Positions 20,671 through 32,740 of a stretch of DNA of 64,000 nt are shown one piece after another. Under the pieces are notes generated by a model that worked only from the letters and a program-made list of their open reading frames with translations, had not been told where the DNA came from and made no database searches. The DNA comes from Siphlonurus alternatus (Eukaryota > Arthropoda > Insecta > Ephemeroptera > Siphlonuridae), in NCBI GenBank assembly GCA_949825025.1, contig OX463788.1, forward strand, positions 36,462,390-36,526,389, in the 5' to 3' direction. The translations under genes and the position numbers were made by a program. The number at the start of each line of letters is the position of its first letter. The stretch's first letter is position 1.

Positions 20671-22323
20671 CTACTGTCGTCGCCAAAAGTCGGGACACCT
20701 GGACTTTGCAATTTTACTGTGCACTACAGAAAAATCGCAAAATTTAGAAAAAAATATTGCATTAAACCGGCAAGCCTCCTCTATAACTTAAAAAATATAA
20801 CGGGCCGATTAATTGCAAAGCTAATTTGTTATAATTAAGGAAGTGACGCAACCTACCCAAAAAAATGACTTTTTCACGAGATGCCCGTCTTTGCGCTCTT
20901 GTATAAAATAGAGTTATGCAGGTAGCGCTTTCATTTATTTTTTTCCTAATAGCCAAATACTTCAAGATGTGAAATCAATTTTTAATTTAGAAAAATTAAT
21001 TATTCCCTAATTACAATTAAACCAAACGCAAAATTAAACTCTAGTTTTGCAATTTTGAAGCTACACGATCGAAAAAAATATCATTATACACAGAAAAAAA
21101 ATCAAAAATTTTTGGTGGTTGCCGATTTTTTATAATTTGTATATTAATTAATGTTTACATTTTAATTAAGAGCAGCGTTGCCAGGTTTCAGCTGCTGAAT
21201 ACGGAAATATAATGCCCGGCCGTGACAGTAGCTTTGCTGTGTACAAAAAGCTTTTTATATGAGGGTCTCTTTGCCTGAGGCTGATCACTATTGTTTCAGC
21301 TAAGCCAGTTATATATCATTAAGATGGAGAAAAACGCAACTAAAGTTGACATGATTGTGTTTAAAATGAATTCAGCATTTATTTGAGTGTTTTATTCATA
21401 TTTCTAGCTTAATTATTAGTGATTATAATGAACTTTTAATTACTTACAAAAATCTCTTAATAAGCTCAAAAATGCAGCTAGAATTTTGATTAAAAAAGAT
21501 ATAATATTAATATTTAATTTTAAATTCAACCACTTCATCATCATGCACATTAAAGAGAGTTTCAATAAACAATCGAGATCATCGAATCATGATGCAATTT
21601 CAATTCTACCTGGAATGTTAAAATAACAACCCTTCCTTCCTGCTGCTTGCTGGCTTGCTGCAAGACACAATACAGTAGAACACCGCCTTTGAAGAGAGAA
21701 CGACCCTCATTGTTATTATCTTTTATGGCCTGTCAATCAACTTTGCTATTTTTCTACTGAATAAGGCCACTCCAAGCAAAAGTTAAGATATGGCAACCCA
21801 GCAGATTCCTGAAAGATGGTAATTTCATCATTAATTTATGTAAAAAAAAATTAAAAATTTATAAAAAATCGACGACCACCAAAAATTTTTGATTTTTTTT
21901 TTGTGTATAATGATATTTTTTTCGAGCGTGTAGCTTCAAAATTACAAAACTAGAGTTTAATTTTGCGTTTGGTTTAATTGTGATTAGGGAATAATTAATT
22001 TTTCTAAATTAAAAATTGATTTCACATCTTGAAGTATTTGGCTATTAGGAAAAAAATAAATGAAAGCGCTACCTGCATAACTCTATTTTATACAAGAGCG
22101 CAAAGACGGGCATCTCGTGAAAAAGTCATTTTTTTGGGTAGGTTGCGTCACTTCCTTAATTATAACAAATTAGCTTTGCAATTAATCGGCCCGTTATATT
22201 TTTTAAGTTATAGAGGAGGCTTGCCGGTTTAATGCAATATTTTTTTCTAAATTTTGCGATTTTTCTGTAGTGCACAGTAAAATTGCAAAGTCCAGGTGTC
22301 CCGACTTTTGGCGACGACAGTAG
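20671..22323. mobile_element. 1.65-kb fold-back element with nearly identical arms of about 466 bp
   Basis: Begins CTACTGTCGTCGCCAAAAGT and ends ACTTTTGGCGACGACAGTAG. The arms (about 20671-21136 and 21858-22323) are so similar that a 67-codon open frame is identical in both; only a few differences are visible in the whole arm. The loop of about 720 bp has no transposase. No convincing target duplication was found (flanks ACGGCAG and GGATCTA), so the superfamily is unknown. The arm identity implies recent origin or gene conversion. Confidence 0.88.
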
Positions 22324-22999
22324 GGATCTATACTCAGCACGCGTGCACGACACGTATGGTAGAGCACAGCCACAGCTTTGCAGAGGGGCGCGTCCGCCTA
22401 TGTACACCCTCCTAACTCTTCGCCTTGAAGCAGGAAATGCAGAGGATGTGGGGTATATACATAATATTATACTGCAGTACAGAATACGTGAGCTAGTTAT
22501 ATAATAGGCCTTTTAGCTACATACGTTTTGTCTGAGCATCGGTGTGACTCCTATATAGATATGGAGGACTGTTACAATTATTTCCACCTCCTTGCACGGC
22601 TATTGTGAGACATCCTTGATAGGAAACTATACTTACATAGCCGCACCTAATGTCAAACGTACATCATGTTATTATTTAACACTAACTCATCACATTGCAT
22701 TTAAAATGACTTTTAAAATTATGATTCTATATACATCACTTAGTTAATTACTTCAGACATTGCCTGAGGTTCAGAGTATAATAAGTTATCAGTTACTTAA
22801 TTTGTTAGATTATTATTTTAATAAAAAAATGTCGTATATACAAATTTATATTAGTACGACTTCAACGTGTGTTGATATTCAGAATACTTTATACAGTACT
22901 ATAAATTTTATGATAATTTAATTTATGGTGTTGGATGCTACACAATCATTAATTATTTTACATCACAGTTTATAAGCTTCAAAGACAAATTCTTCATGG

Positions 23000-23035
<36 letters not shown>

Positions 23036-23655
23036 TACAGAACTAGTAGTATAATATAAGTATAATTTTTGTTTTCACTTTTATTTTTCGTTTGCGTGCA
23101 TGATTTTTTCAAAACTTGAGAAATTTTTGACACAACATATCATTTTACTTTTAAGTTTCATGATTTCCTAAAAATACAACAAGTTTGTTTATAATTATTG
23201 AATCTCCTATATATTGAGTGAAAGAATCATAGAATAGAAACTAAATCTGACCTACATCAATGTATTATATCCTCTGCATTTTACATCAGTAACTTGTAGT
23301 ACACATCATATTTAGAAGGAGAATAAAGAAAGTTTTTAAGACAGATTTTTCTTGTATATATTTTTATTTGTATTTACATTAATTTAAAATAAGATTTTGA
23401 CTTTAGTTTCTTAGATTACATTTTAACCAGGCATACTAAACTTATTAGTTATAAATGTTTTTTTTTTTTCGAATATTTACTTATTTACTACGTTTTTTAT
23501 ATTGTTTTAATTGGTCCAGCTTCTTATTGTTGCTGGAGTTAACCTGCATGCCGCATATATATACCTGTAATAAACCAGTAACATAAGCAATTAAGCAAGC
23601 AGTGGATGGTCACGGTAACTTCAAATCATAATTACTTCTCTTATACCTACAACAG
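22324..23655. other. AT-rich intron/intergenic DNA
   Basis: No gene recognised. TA repeats at about 22999-23037. Confidence 0.55.
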
Positions 23656-23682
23656 GTGCCTCAGACTACAAACCACTGCATG
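23656..23682 (+). CDS. Candidate 9-codon exon (VPQTTNHCM)
   Basis: TTATACCTACAACAG is a good acceptor, and ATG is followed by GTAAGCAAG, a strong donor. The 27 bases between are open and phase 0 on both sides, compatible with the MPTNKK exon and with the exon at 49194. Small size means chance cannot be excluded. Confidence 0.35.
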
Positions 23683-23872
23683 GTAAGCAAGAAAAGAAAC
23701 ATAAATAAATTTAATACGTTTATTCCATTGAGAAATCCCTTTTTAAACTTGTTTTGCAAACCCCCTTTAAGCAATTTGTTATATTATACGATACTATACT
23801 GCTATATTATAGTATAATTATTTTTTCTTCACAAAATCTCTTGGTGTTTAATTGTCTTATTGGTCTTATTAA

Positions 23873-24002
23873 TGGCCGTAAGTTGCAGCCACCTATCCGA
23901 GAATAATCTGAGGATTATCCGTGGATTATTTACTAATTAACATTAAAATTCTCGGATAATTGTCGGATTTTTCCAAGATAAGTTGGCTGCAACTTACGGC
24001 CA
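23873..24002. mobile_element. PIF/Harbinger-like MITE with TGGCCGTAAGTTGCAGCCA ends
   Basis: Ends TGGCCGTAAGTTGCAGCCA and TGGCTGCAACTTACGGCCA with TAA on each side (23870-23872, 24003-24005), a 3-bp TWA target duplication. Inner arms contain TCCGAGAATAATC and its partner. Confidence 0.8.
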
Positions 24003-24005
24003 TAA

Positions 24006-24868
24006 ATTATTATAACCTAATACCGTCAGAGTGCACTTAATTGTATGTTCATTTGTGATGCAACCTAATTTTGCATGGAAGACCAAAGTGTGATAATGCT
24101 ACGATAATGCTACTATATAAAGTTTACATTAAGAGAAGTCTCGTAAGAGACTATAATCGACAATTTTTTTCCTAAATGTACCATGCAGCAAGCTCCCGTG
24201 TTCCTGAACAAAATTTTCAATTGTGTTGTGTATCTACAGTATATATAGAAAAATTTGTATCACAGTCAGGCATCTTTGCTGATATTTCGTTCCAATTTTA
24301 AATTTTGTCGTTAAAAATATATAAATGAGACTTGGTTTTTGGTTTACGTGTGTACTTTTATTCAAATGGAGTATACCGTGCATCAATGTATGAACTACTG
24401 TGAACTATCCCATGGGAAAGGTGCTGTCCAGCGTGCCCAACTAAGGCCTAAAGGCAAGACATTTGCTGAGGGATAATAACCATAGTTAGTAGTTAGTATG
24501 GTCTCTCTATACATATTTCTGCATATATACATATATATATATATATATACTACTGACATGATATATTGCTGATATTATATATCATTATCATGAGCTTCCA
24601 TATTTAATTAAATTAATTTGCATAAAATTGTAATTATTGTAACGTAACATCAACTTTTTGCTGAAATTACATTTAGAAATCAATTAAAAACTTAATTTGA
24701 TTAAAATAAGCATTTGACATCGAAATTTAAAAAGTAGCATTATAAATACAACAATCTATAAAATACTAACAAAAATGCTACCGTATCAGTCTCTCCTCTC
24801 TACTGTATAATGCACGGTAACTTATAATATATGAGTTACACATGATGTAGTCATGAGACTCCTGATTA
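24006..24868. other. AT-rich intron/intergenic DNA
   Basis: Nothing recognised except a short TA repeat near 24530-24548. Confidence 0.5.
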
Positions 24869-25046
24869 TATATAATATAATATAATATAATATAATATAA
24901 TATAATATAATATAATATAATATAATATAATATAATATAATATAATATAATATAATATAATATAATATAATATAATATAATATAATATAATATAATATAA
25001 TATAATATAATATAATATAATATAATATAATATAATATAATATAAC
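24869..25046. repeat. TATAA pentanucleotide microsatellite
   Basis: About 35 uninterrupted TATAA units. Confidence 0.97.
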
Positions 25047-25734
25047 ACTGAACTCATGATGAGTGAGATTGATGCTGCGCGTCTGTAAGAACTGTTACTA
25101 ACGTAAGTACTGTATACAGTATACAGTATTTGGCGCGTCTATATAATTTCCTACTATTTTTTGCTGTGTTTTTTTACTAGACACGTCGATCTGTACACAA
25201 ACTTATATACAGCAAAGAAATGCATATTGCATGCAGTCTACGTGTTTATATTTTATATAGTTAGCAGCAAAATAATATTTCTCTTTGTCATAATGTGAAC
25301 AATTCAAGGTTTACTTGTTCTCACATGATTACTACACATCCTATTCAAATTATAATATGAATTGAAACTTCCTCAGTTGCGCTCTCTGCTTTATTATGTA
25401 GAGCCTATAGAGGAGATAATATTCCGATTTAAACGTTTATTTGCATGTCTAAAATGATGTAACCTTATACCTCAAACGCCCTCCTTGAAGGATTAGATTT
25501 CGAAGCTCCAGACATGTTAATTTAAATAACTTGATCTGCACGCAACTACACATGCAGCTACCTCTTTATTATTTACGTTGATTTTTTTTTCTTTCTTCTC
25601 TCGTAATGCAGCAATACAATGAATGCTTAAGCATATAACTGAAAGATATGTGTGTTTTATATTCCTTATCTGCTTAATAGTTTATTTTTTATAATTTTAG
25701 AACTCAAAACAAACTAAAATTATTGCAATACACA
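25047..25734. other. AT-rich intron/intergenic DNA
   Basis: No gene or repeat recognised. Confidence 0.5.
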
Positions 25735-25742
25735 ACCGGGAT

Positions 25743-25878
25743 CAGCGGCGGTGACTTCTCAAAGATCCTGTGGGTGCTCGCCCTATGTTTTAGGTTCACA
25801 CTTGCATACTCTATGGGCAAAAAATTGAATTCCAGTGGGTGCCCGAGCAAGCGAGCACCCACGTAGTCGGCGCCCATG
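25743..25878. mobile_element. hAT family C MITE
   Basis: A 136-bp unit from CAGCGGCGGTGACTTC to GTAGTCGGCGCCCATG with a perfect 8-bp duplication ACCGGGAT (25735-25742 and 25879-25886). GTGGGTGCTCGC occurs in inverted orientation inside both ends. Confidence 0.85.
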
Positions 25879-25886
25879 ACCGGGAT

Positions 25887-28049
25887 AAATAACATTTTAA
25901 ATTTAGTCAGCATCTTATACGCAAGATCTCTCTTAACATTAATTAAGTAAATAATAGTTTTCTTATGCTGAGGGCCTGTAGAGGCAAGAAGTATATAAAA
26001 TAACTATATTGAGAATTAACACACAATCAATGACCAAAAAGATTTGACAACAAGAATTCCGCACTTAATTTCTTGATCAAACGACCTCGCTCAAGGCTTT
26101 TCTTGTGCTAAAAATCTAACAAAAATTACAACATCAACTCTACCTACAATACAACGTTCGCGGAAAGCCTAATAATTGAACACGCAATACAGTTTAAAAG
26201 CCATTTGTTGTTGTTTCTTTTTAATTAAATTATATAATATTTAAAAAGTAATATAAAATTCTGACCTTCGCATGTTTTAAAAATTCATTACTAGGTATAA
26301 GATTTTCATTATTTTCCTAAGAGATTAGCATTTTTTATTAAGATAATAAAAAAAATATAAATTACACTGCATGCTGTTACAATACAAGATGAGCTATTCA
26401 GTATAGGGCAGTATACGCTCTAAATATATTTACAACCAGCAATAAATGAGCCATGCAGCTAACTTAGTCCTCATCTATTTATTTTACACACTCTATATGT
26501 AGTCAACAGTAGGATGTAGTGTATCTTAAAAAATATTATACAAGTTGCTGTATGAAAAATAATTATACTTATATCCTAATGTATAGATAGCCTTTTGCGG
26601 ACTGCATGCTGTTTGAATTTAATTACTGCATGTGTAATATATAGTATATAAGATATAAGTTACTCTGTATATTAATTCAGATTAATCACAGAATATATTG
26701 GAAGGTGTTAAAAATTGAAGAAGTTAGATTAGAGGCACAAAGTGGTTTGGGAAATAAGCGAGGAAAATACGTGACACGGGAACTAAAGTTTGTATTTAGT
26801 TCGCTCTCTTTTTAGCATCGTAGAAAGACCAGAAAGTCTACTTTTTTTTTTTTTTTTTTCACTCAGTTTGGGATTCTGTCTGCTTCCAAGCTCAATGACG
26901 ATCACGAGATCAAGTGAAGCTTGAAGTGCATTCATTCCTTATCTTTCCTGCCAGAAAGCGAATTAAGTAAGGTAGGTCATGGTGTTAGAGCTGGGGTCTG
27001 GCAACACTCGGGTCTTTTTAGTCGGCACTGCTTTTAAATTGTGTGAGAAACCGCTATAATATTATACCGCCGCCGCTGCATGTGCCGCCGTTGCATGCTG
27101 CCAGCCAGCAAACAAGAAGTAAAGGGGATGTAATGGCCCACCTGCCGCGCCAGACACACACAAGCACTGAGAGACTCGGAGAGACTATTCTCTCGCTTAT
27201 ATTTGAAGATATAATATCTTTCGAACAGACAAAATCCTGTTACTATTAATTTAATAGCATCGTTTGGATATTAAAACTTAAATTTATGATGTTCACATAA
27301 TTATTTTTATACATCTTAATTTATAATATATTATGTTTCTATATTATATGCATACAAATCGCATAAAACTTACAAGTGAGTTGCTTTAATGACCATCCAA
27401 TCAAGCAATAAAAAATAACATTGTATTCCTTATAAATGTTATGCACGCGCACTGATATTTAAGCAAAATATATTGAACACAAAAAAATGATTGTGCGGAA
27501 TTACAATTTTATATAGATGTATTGCAATTTTAATCAAAATAAAAATAACAGCGTGAAATACACGTATTTAAAATTTTAAAATAACAATATAATTAATTTA
27601 TTGCTAAAAAATTAACAAACAAGGGCTGCTAATCATAACACCACTAATTGTATATAAGTGCTAATCACAGTTTTTTATTCCAAACCAATTTACCTTTTAT
27701 CTCTCTCTCTCTCTCTTTGAAGGTAAAAAAAAAAACTTTATTATATTTAGAATTCAGGTCAGGTAACTATAAGGTAACAAACCATACAATCATTATCAAT
27801 ACAATCATTATTGCTGTAGCATTGGTATTGTGCTTTGTAAAAGGATGTAGTTGCATTGATAGTATTAGTGAATTATAGTGAATGCATTTAATCAATTTAA
27901 TGTAGTGCAGTATAATACGTATATATTATATCATGTATACAACATCAAGATTAAACTTTCTTATTATATATAGTGGAAAAACGGTGAACTCGAGCATAAT
28001 ATATATATTATACTCTTGGGTAACTTGTGTTCATGTATAATGTATATAT

Positions 28050-28100
<51 letters not shown>

Positions 28101-28155
28101 TATATTGTATTATACTAAATTAGTATGTAAGGAGGAGGTAGGTCATTTTTTTTGA
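25887..28155. other. AT-rich intron/intergenic DNA with a GC-richer patch
   Basis: No gene recognised. A GC-richer patch at about 26980-27200 (CCGCCGCCGCTGCATGTGCC) could be a 5' exon or an old repeat; the 68-codon frame in it is not convincing. A T run near 26841 and TA repeats (about 28056-28095) are present. Confidence 0.45.
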
Positions 28156-28485
28156 TGGACAACATTGTATGAAAAAATTTTATTGCAGAAATGAATAGCG
28201 GGTACCAAAGTATGCTACTCTGAATTTTTTCAGATTTTTTTTGAGACCTGGAACTATTTTTAAACAATTATTGAAAGTACTGTGATTTCAGTTGGCACCT
28301 CTGAATTCTTAATAAAAAGGATAGAGACTGGACGCCTATTGACGCCTCCAGGGGGCGTGGCCGCACTTTCAATAATTATTTAAAAATAGTTCTGGGTCTC
28401 AAAAAAATCTGAAAAAATTCAGAGTAGCATAATTTGGTACCCTCTACTCATTTCTGCAATAAAATTTTTTCATGTATGTTGTCCA
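28156..28485. mobile_element. Fold-back MITE of the TTTCTGCAATAAA family, complete copy
   Basis: TGGACAACATTGTATGAAAA to TTTTCATGTATGTTGTCCA, with internal ATTGCAGAAATGAATAG and CTCATTTCTGCAATAAA as inverted partners. The centre (GCCTCCAGGGGGCGTGGCC) differs from the 10.6-kb copy, while the arms match. Confidence 0.8.
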
Positions 28486-28544
28486 ATGTGCATGTACTGT
28501 ACACTACAATAACACTGCTCATATCGGTAAATTTCGCTCATCAA

Positions 28545-28687
28545 AAGGAGCATTCACAAAGCCTTAAGGCCACAATTAAGGCTCAATAATTGAAGACCAG
28601 AAATTTTGGGTCTAAAAAACACGTCTAAAATCAAGCTTTAAATTATCGAGCCTTAAATGTGGCCTTAAGACTTTGTGAATGCCCCTT
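28545..28687. mobile_element. MITE with AAGGRGCATTCACAAAG ends
   Basis: AAGGAGCATTCACAAAGCC and CTTTGTGAATGCCCCTT are inverted, flanked by CAA (28542-28544, 28688-28690). Inner arms pair CTTAAGGCCACA with TGTGGCCTTAAG. Confidence 0.72.
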
Positions 28688-29010
28688 CAAGAGACTGCAG
28701 CCATGCTGACAACAAATATAATAATCAATTAATATATTTTATTTTATATTATAACAATACATCAATACATTACTGCTATTAATATCAAGGATCAAGGATC
28801 GATCGGGATTATCGTGTGTTTTTTTTTTTTATTTTAAAAAAGAAGGCAAGTAGTATATTTATTTACTGCATGTATATTGCGACAAGTGGTTTACGTATAC
28901 AAAGGATAAATTTTGCTTACCAATAAGAAACGTGTGATATTTTCATGGCATGCAAAATGTCACTTTAACAGATGTGCACATCGAAATCAATATGTTTCGT
29001 TTACTACATA

Positions 29011-29189
29011 TGGGGACATTCACAAAGCACTTTAACCCCCACTTTAGCCCCGATTTTTAATCCTGGTACTAAACATGGTGCTGAACTATGAGCTTAACAT
29101 GGTTAGCCCCTGGTTTAGTACCATGTTTAGCACCAGGGTTAAAAATCGGGGCTAAAGTGGGGGTTAAAGTGCTTTGTGAATGTCCCCCA
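29011..29189. mobile_element. MITE with GGGGACATTCACAAAG ends, almost perfect palindrome
   Basis: TGGGGACATTCACAAAGCAC and GTGCTTTGTGAATGTCCCCC are the ends; the arms carry TTTAACCCCCACTTTAGCCC and its complement. It shares the RCATTCACAAAG terminal word with the element at 28545, so the two are probably related families. Confidence 0.78.
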
Positions 29190-29340
29190 TAGTATATTAA
29201 ATTTATATCCAATCGCTCGTCATAAACTTGATTCACCAATAATGCTGTACAGCAAATGATCGAAATAAAATTTGAATAAATTTATTAATATATTATTATA
29301 AATTCAGAACTTATAATTTCAGCTACGAATAATATCAGTA

Positions 29341-29675
29341 TCAGTGTTTCCATGCTGGTCCTCTTATTAAAAGTACAAGCTTGTTGCGTTCAGTTGTACG
29401 AGAGCCTCTGAGGACACTTCTTGACTCTCGAGACTTCGACCGTCCGCTGTTGATCGTCGTCGTGTGCTTCGCAGTCGGTCCCGTTACAACCTCTGCTCTC
29501 TCTGTTGTCGGCCGCTCCCCGAGCGGCACTTTGCAAACATTACGAACGGCCTGAGATCTCTGTAGCTGACTTCCTCGCCTGCTGGCATGATCTCGACAAC
29601 GGAAAGCTTTCTTAGAAACATCATGCAGCTTCAGTGTGTGTGATTGTGCCATGTGCAGTGTACTGATGTACACTT
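29341..29675. other. GC-rich island, possible alternative 5' exon or promoter
   Basis: Composition like the promoter regions at 17.3 and 62.1 kb. An open frame of 110 codons on the minus strand and a shorter one on the plus strand coincide with the GC content and show no domain or splice support, so neither is called as a gene. Confidence 0.35.
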
Positions 29676-29743
29676 CATTCGAATAAAAATTTCAGACCCG
29701 GCCATGTTAAAGTATAGCCGGATCGGAAATTTTGATTCAAATG
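29676..29743. repeat. Small palindromic repeat (CATTCGAATAAAAAT), copy 1
   Basis: CATTCGAATAAAAATTTC and GAAATTTTGATTCAAATG are inverted around CCATGTTAAAGTATAGCCGG. The same unit is at 39972-40042. Confidence 0.7.
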
Positions 29744-30376
29744 GAGAGTCTTACAAACATTTCCAAAATACGTAAAAAAAAAGAAAAATACTATACATGA
29801 CATCTGTATTTTTGTTTAAAATTTCAATATTATTTTTATTTCTGCACACATAAACATAAGCTTTGCCTAGTATCATAGAGATTTTGTAACAGATAAGTAG
29901 ATAGGCCAGATGTGATAAGCCATATATAGGTCGTGAAATCATAGTATCACCTGTGTTCGCAAAAAATGCATGAAAAAAGAATATTTAAAAATATTTATGT
30001 ATACAAAGATAACTAAACCGCAAGTGTCAGTAGGTTAGAGCTCTTCAATTTTTTCTCTTAATAAACTGTATTTGTTTATTTCTATTGTGGCTGGCTGTAC
30101 GTAATACAACATATCGATAGTAAAATGTAAGCAAATCATTCAAATAATAGTTATTTAAATGGAGGAAATAAAAAGTGCACCCGCTGTACACCTCGGGACA
30201 GCACGAATTGATTCTTGCTTTTTGTTTTTGTGTGGGTGTTACCACGCAAATGGAGACATATCCATTTTTTCATGATAACCTCCCCAAACATGAAAAATGT
30301 ATTATACTTCATTGTCTTTTGGGGATGTTCAGCGTCAATAATTTAGGCAAGAATAAAAATAGTTCGTGCTGTCCTA
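29744..30376. other. AT-rich intron/intergenic DNA
   Basis: Nothing recognised. Confidence 0.45.
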
Positions 30377-30523
30377 AAGCCGGTATTACACGATACAATT
30401 TATACAATTTTTCCTTGCAAGAAAATTTCATCTCCATACAAACAAATGGAGTTTAAGTTTTCTTGTAAGGAAAAATTGTATGCAATAATCAGAAAAATTG
30501 TATGCATGGTGTAATATCGGCTT
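30377..30523. mobile_element. Fold-back MITE with AAGCCGGTATTACAC ends
   Basis: AAGCCGGTATTACACGATAC and GGTGTAATATCGGCTT are inverted; inside, TTCCTTGCAAGAAAATTT pairs with an imperfect partner. A partial relative lies at about 48715-48772 (TTTTCTTGCAAGGAAAAATT, then GGTGTAATACAGGCTTAA). Confidence 0.7.
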
Positions 30524-32400
30524 AAGGTATTCGCCTCGGAGAAGTTAGGATATTACACCAGATTTATTGACTGATTTTCTGTCGCTGAAGCTACGAAAGG
30601 TAAAGAAGTGCATCATGAAAGTTTACAACATTTTGGAGCACCTAATTGTCCCAATCTAGCTGGAGTACACGCCTGTACACGTACAGTACCGAGACGCTCG
30701 AAGACAATGTCTATTGTAATTTATACACAACTGAAATGAAAGAGTGGCTTTTTATGTGACAATATAGCATTGCAGGCTTATTACGGTCATACGAAGGAAA
30801 GGTGGTAAGATGAGTGATATCATAATATATAAGATGAATAAAACGTAACGTCGCCTCCTCATGTCCCAAGGGAAAAAAAATACATTTTCTCCTTGCGTTT
30901 CATGCATTGTTCCTAATAAAAGAAAATAAAGTAAAAATAAATTAAGACTTCCTCCATTTATTTCGTCACAACGCTTAAAAACTGACTGCATATAGCGGTA
31001 ATTTTTAGCGTGTTCTAAAGTGTATAGTGTGTATTTTAGTTTAACTTAAATGCAATCGTCTTGAAGGCATGCACCGCGGTATGATCGTATAAAATTGAAT
31101 TTATACAAAAGAGGGTTGTGATAAACTGTATACGAGACCATCGTATTATATGTTATAATAATGTAGCTCACGGTGAAAAGAAAGGAAAATAATATTTTAT
31201 TATAGGTAATGTTGGTGACATAATATGCAGTAGCGCGCAACAGTAGACATGAAATACGTACGGTCGCTGCTTCTACATATAAGTGTGATAACGTTTATCT
31301 GCTTTCATTTACAGTAGCATAAATTACGTGTGTATATTATAACAAGCATGCATATACACAACGTTGGAATGAAATACGTTTCAGTTTGCTTCATGCGTCG
31401 CCTCACTTGTCATCCATGATGTATACAATATAAAATATTTTATATTCATATCATATATACATAAATACTGAAAAATATGTAATAAACATAATATGTTATA
31501 CAAATGAAACTTTATATTATATTTGTAAAGAGGGATGTATAAACCGTAAAATTTAACCACGCTTTCAATCCTATGAAGTTAAAATTATTTAATATATTTA
31601 TTTATTATTTCACCACAGAGTCTAGTACAAATAGGATATAATAACACTGGGTGGGGATAACAGCAAAGCATCAAAAGCACTATATTTTATCACAGAAGTG
31701 GCTACTATCCTTTTAAAACTATACAGCTAACACTACACTACTACAAGAACTCTTATGTTATGTTAATGTTATTTTAAATGTGATATTATGGATAAATCTT
31801 GGATTTATCTGAGATTAATCCGAGATTAGTGATTGCAGTTTACCATGGCCACTAGATGGGATTACAGGAATAGTTAATGCTTTCTTTATTCCTGCAAATA
31901 TTTAATTTTAGTGAAGTAAAAGAGTTGAAAGTATACAACGATATTCAATCAAAACATGATTATAAGTATGGCACTATGCAGTGTAATATCATATAATAAT
32001 ACAAAATCATTATTACTTAAATACTTTCTTTATCACGAGATCAAATAAGGAAGTACTTATGGTTAAAACTGATATAACTTTTTTTTTTTTTTCATTTCTT
32101 ATATACTGTAATATATTATACTCCAGCATGACCATGAATTAATCAAATCAAATCAAATTAAATCAAATCAAAAAATAATATTTAATAATTATAACGACTA
32201 CCTTTAATGTATGGTATAAAGTATCATATATTAATTATTATTTAATTATAATTCTGGTAGTTTAGAACCTGATATTGAAGCTTCATTTAAGACTTGTTGA
32301 GATGAATAAACAAACTCAATAAACAAACAGATCAAACAGAGAGTTTGGAACAGACGGTATTAAAATGTGCAATGATAACTCGTGGTGTTTTATATCCCCA
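30524..32400. other. AT-rich intron/intergenic DNA
   Basis: No gene recognised. AATCA-rich simple sequence occurs near 32138-32170. Confidence 0.45.
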
Positions 32401-32429
32401 TGCGTTGACTATGCATGTCTGCACATCTC

Positions 32430-32708
32430 TGTACAATACACTTGTGTGTGATTTCCCAGACTTGTGTGTGATTTCCCAGCCTTATAGGACATATTTTTCG
32501 CCCATTGATAAAAAGTAGAAGACAAGTGTCCGTCCTGATTGAGGTTTTCCACGGTTCCCCCATGATCAGTCTCACCTCGGTAAATAGAAAATAAATACTG
32601 GGACGGACGCGTCAACAGGCCGTATAACCATCCTTTCCCTCACCCATGCAGCGCATCTCGAGTTTCAAGCTCATAGGGGTGTATACCCATGAAAATAATA
32701 ATAATAAT

Positions 32709-32738
<30 letters not shown>
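32430..32738 (+). repeat. SINE body related to the 5S-derived SINE, without a 5S head
   Basis: GTGTCCGTCCTGATTGAGG, TTTTCCACGGTTCCC and TAGGGGTGTATACCC match the body of the element at 56872. It ends in an (AAT)n tail at about 32693-32738. Upstream of ACTTGTGTGTG there is no 5S-like head, and that segment is duplicated (ACTTGTGTGTGATTTCCCAG twice). The copy is therefore 5'-truncated or rearranged. Confidence 0.75.
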
Positions 32739-32739
<1 letters not shown>

Positions 32740-32740
32740 G

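Noticed and set aside
20762..22232. Identical 67-codon frames on opposite strands
   Set aside because: They are mirror images created by the inverted arms of a fold-back element, with no coding features.
29341..29673. 110-codon minus-strand frame
   Set aside because: Coincides with a GC-rich island where stops are rare; basic composition without a domain and no splice support.
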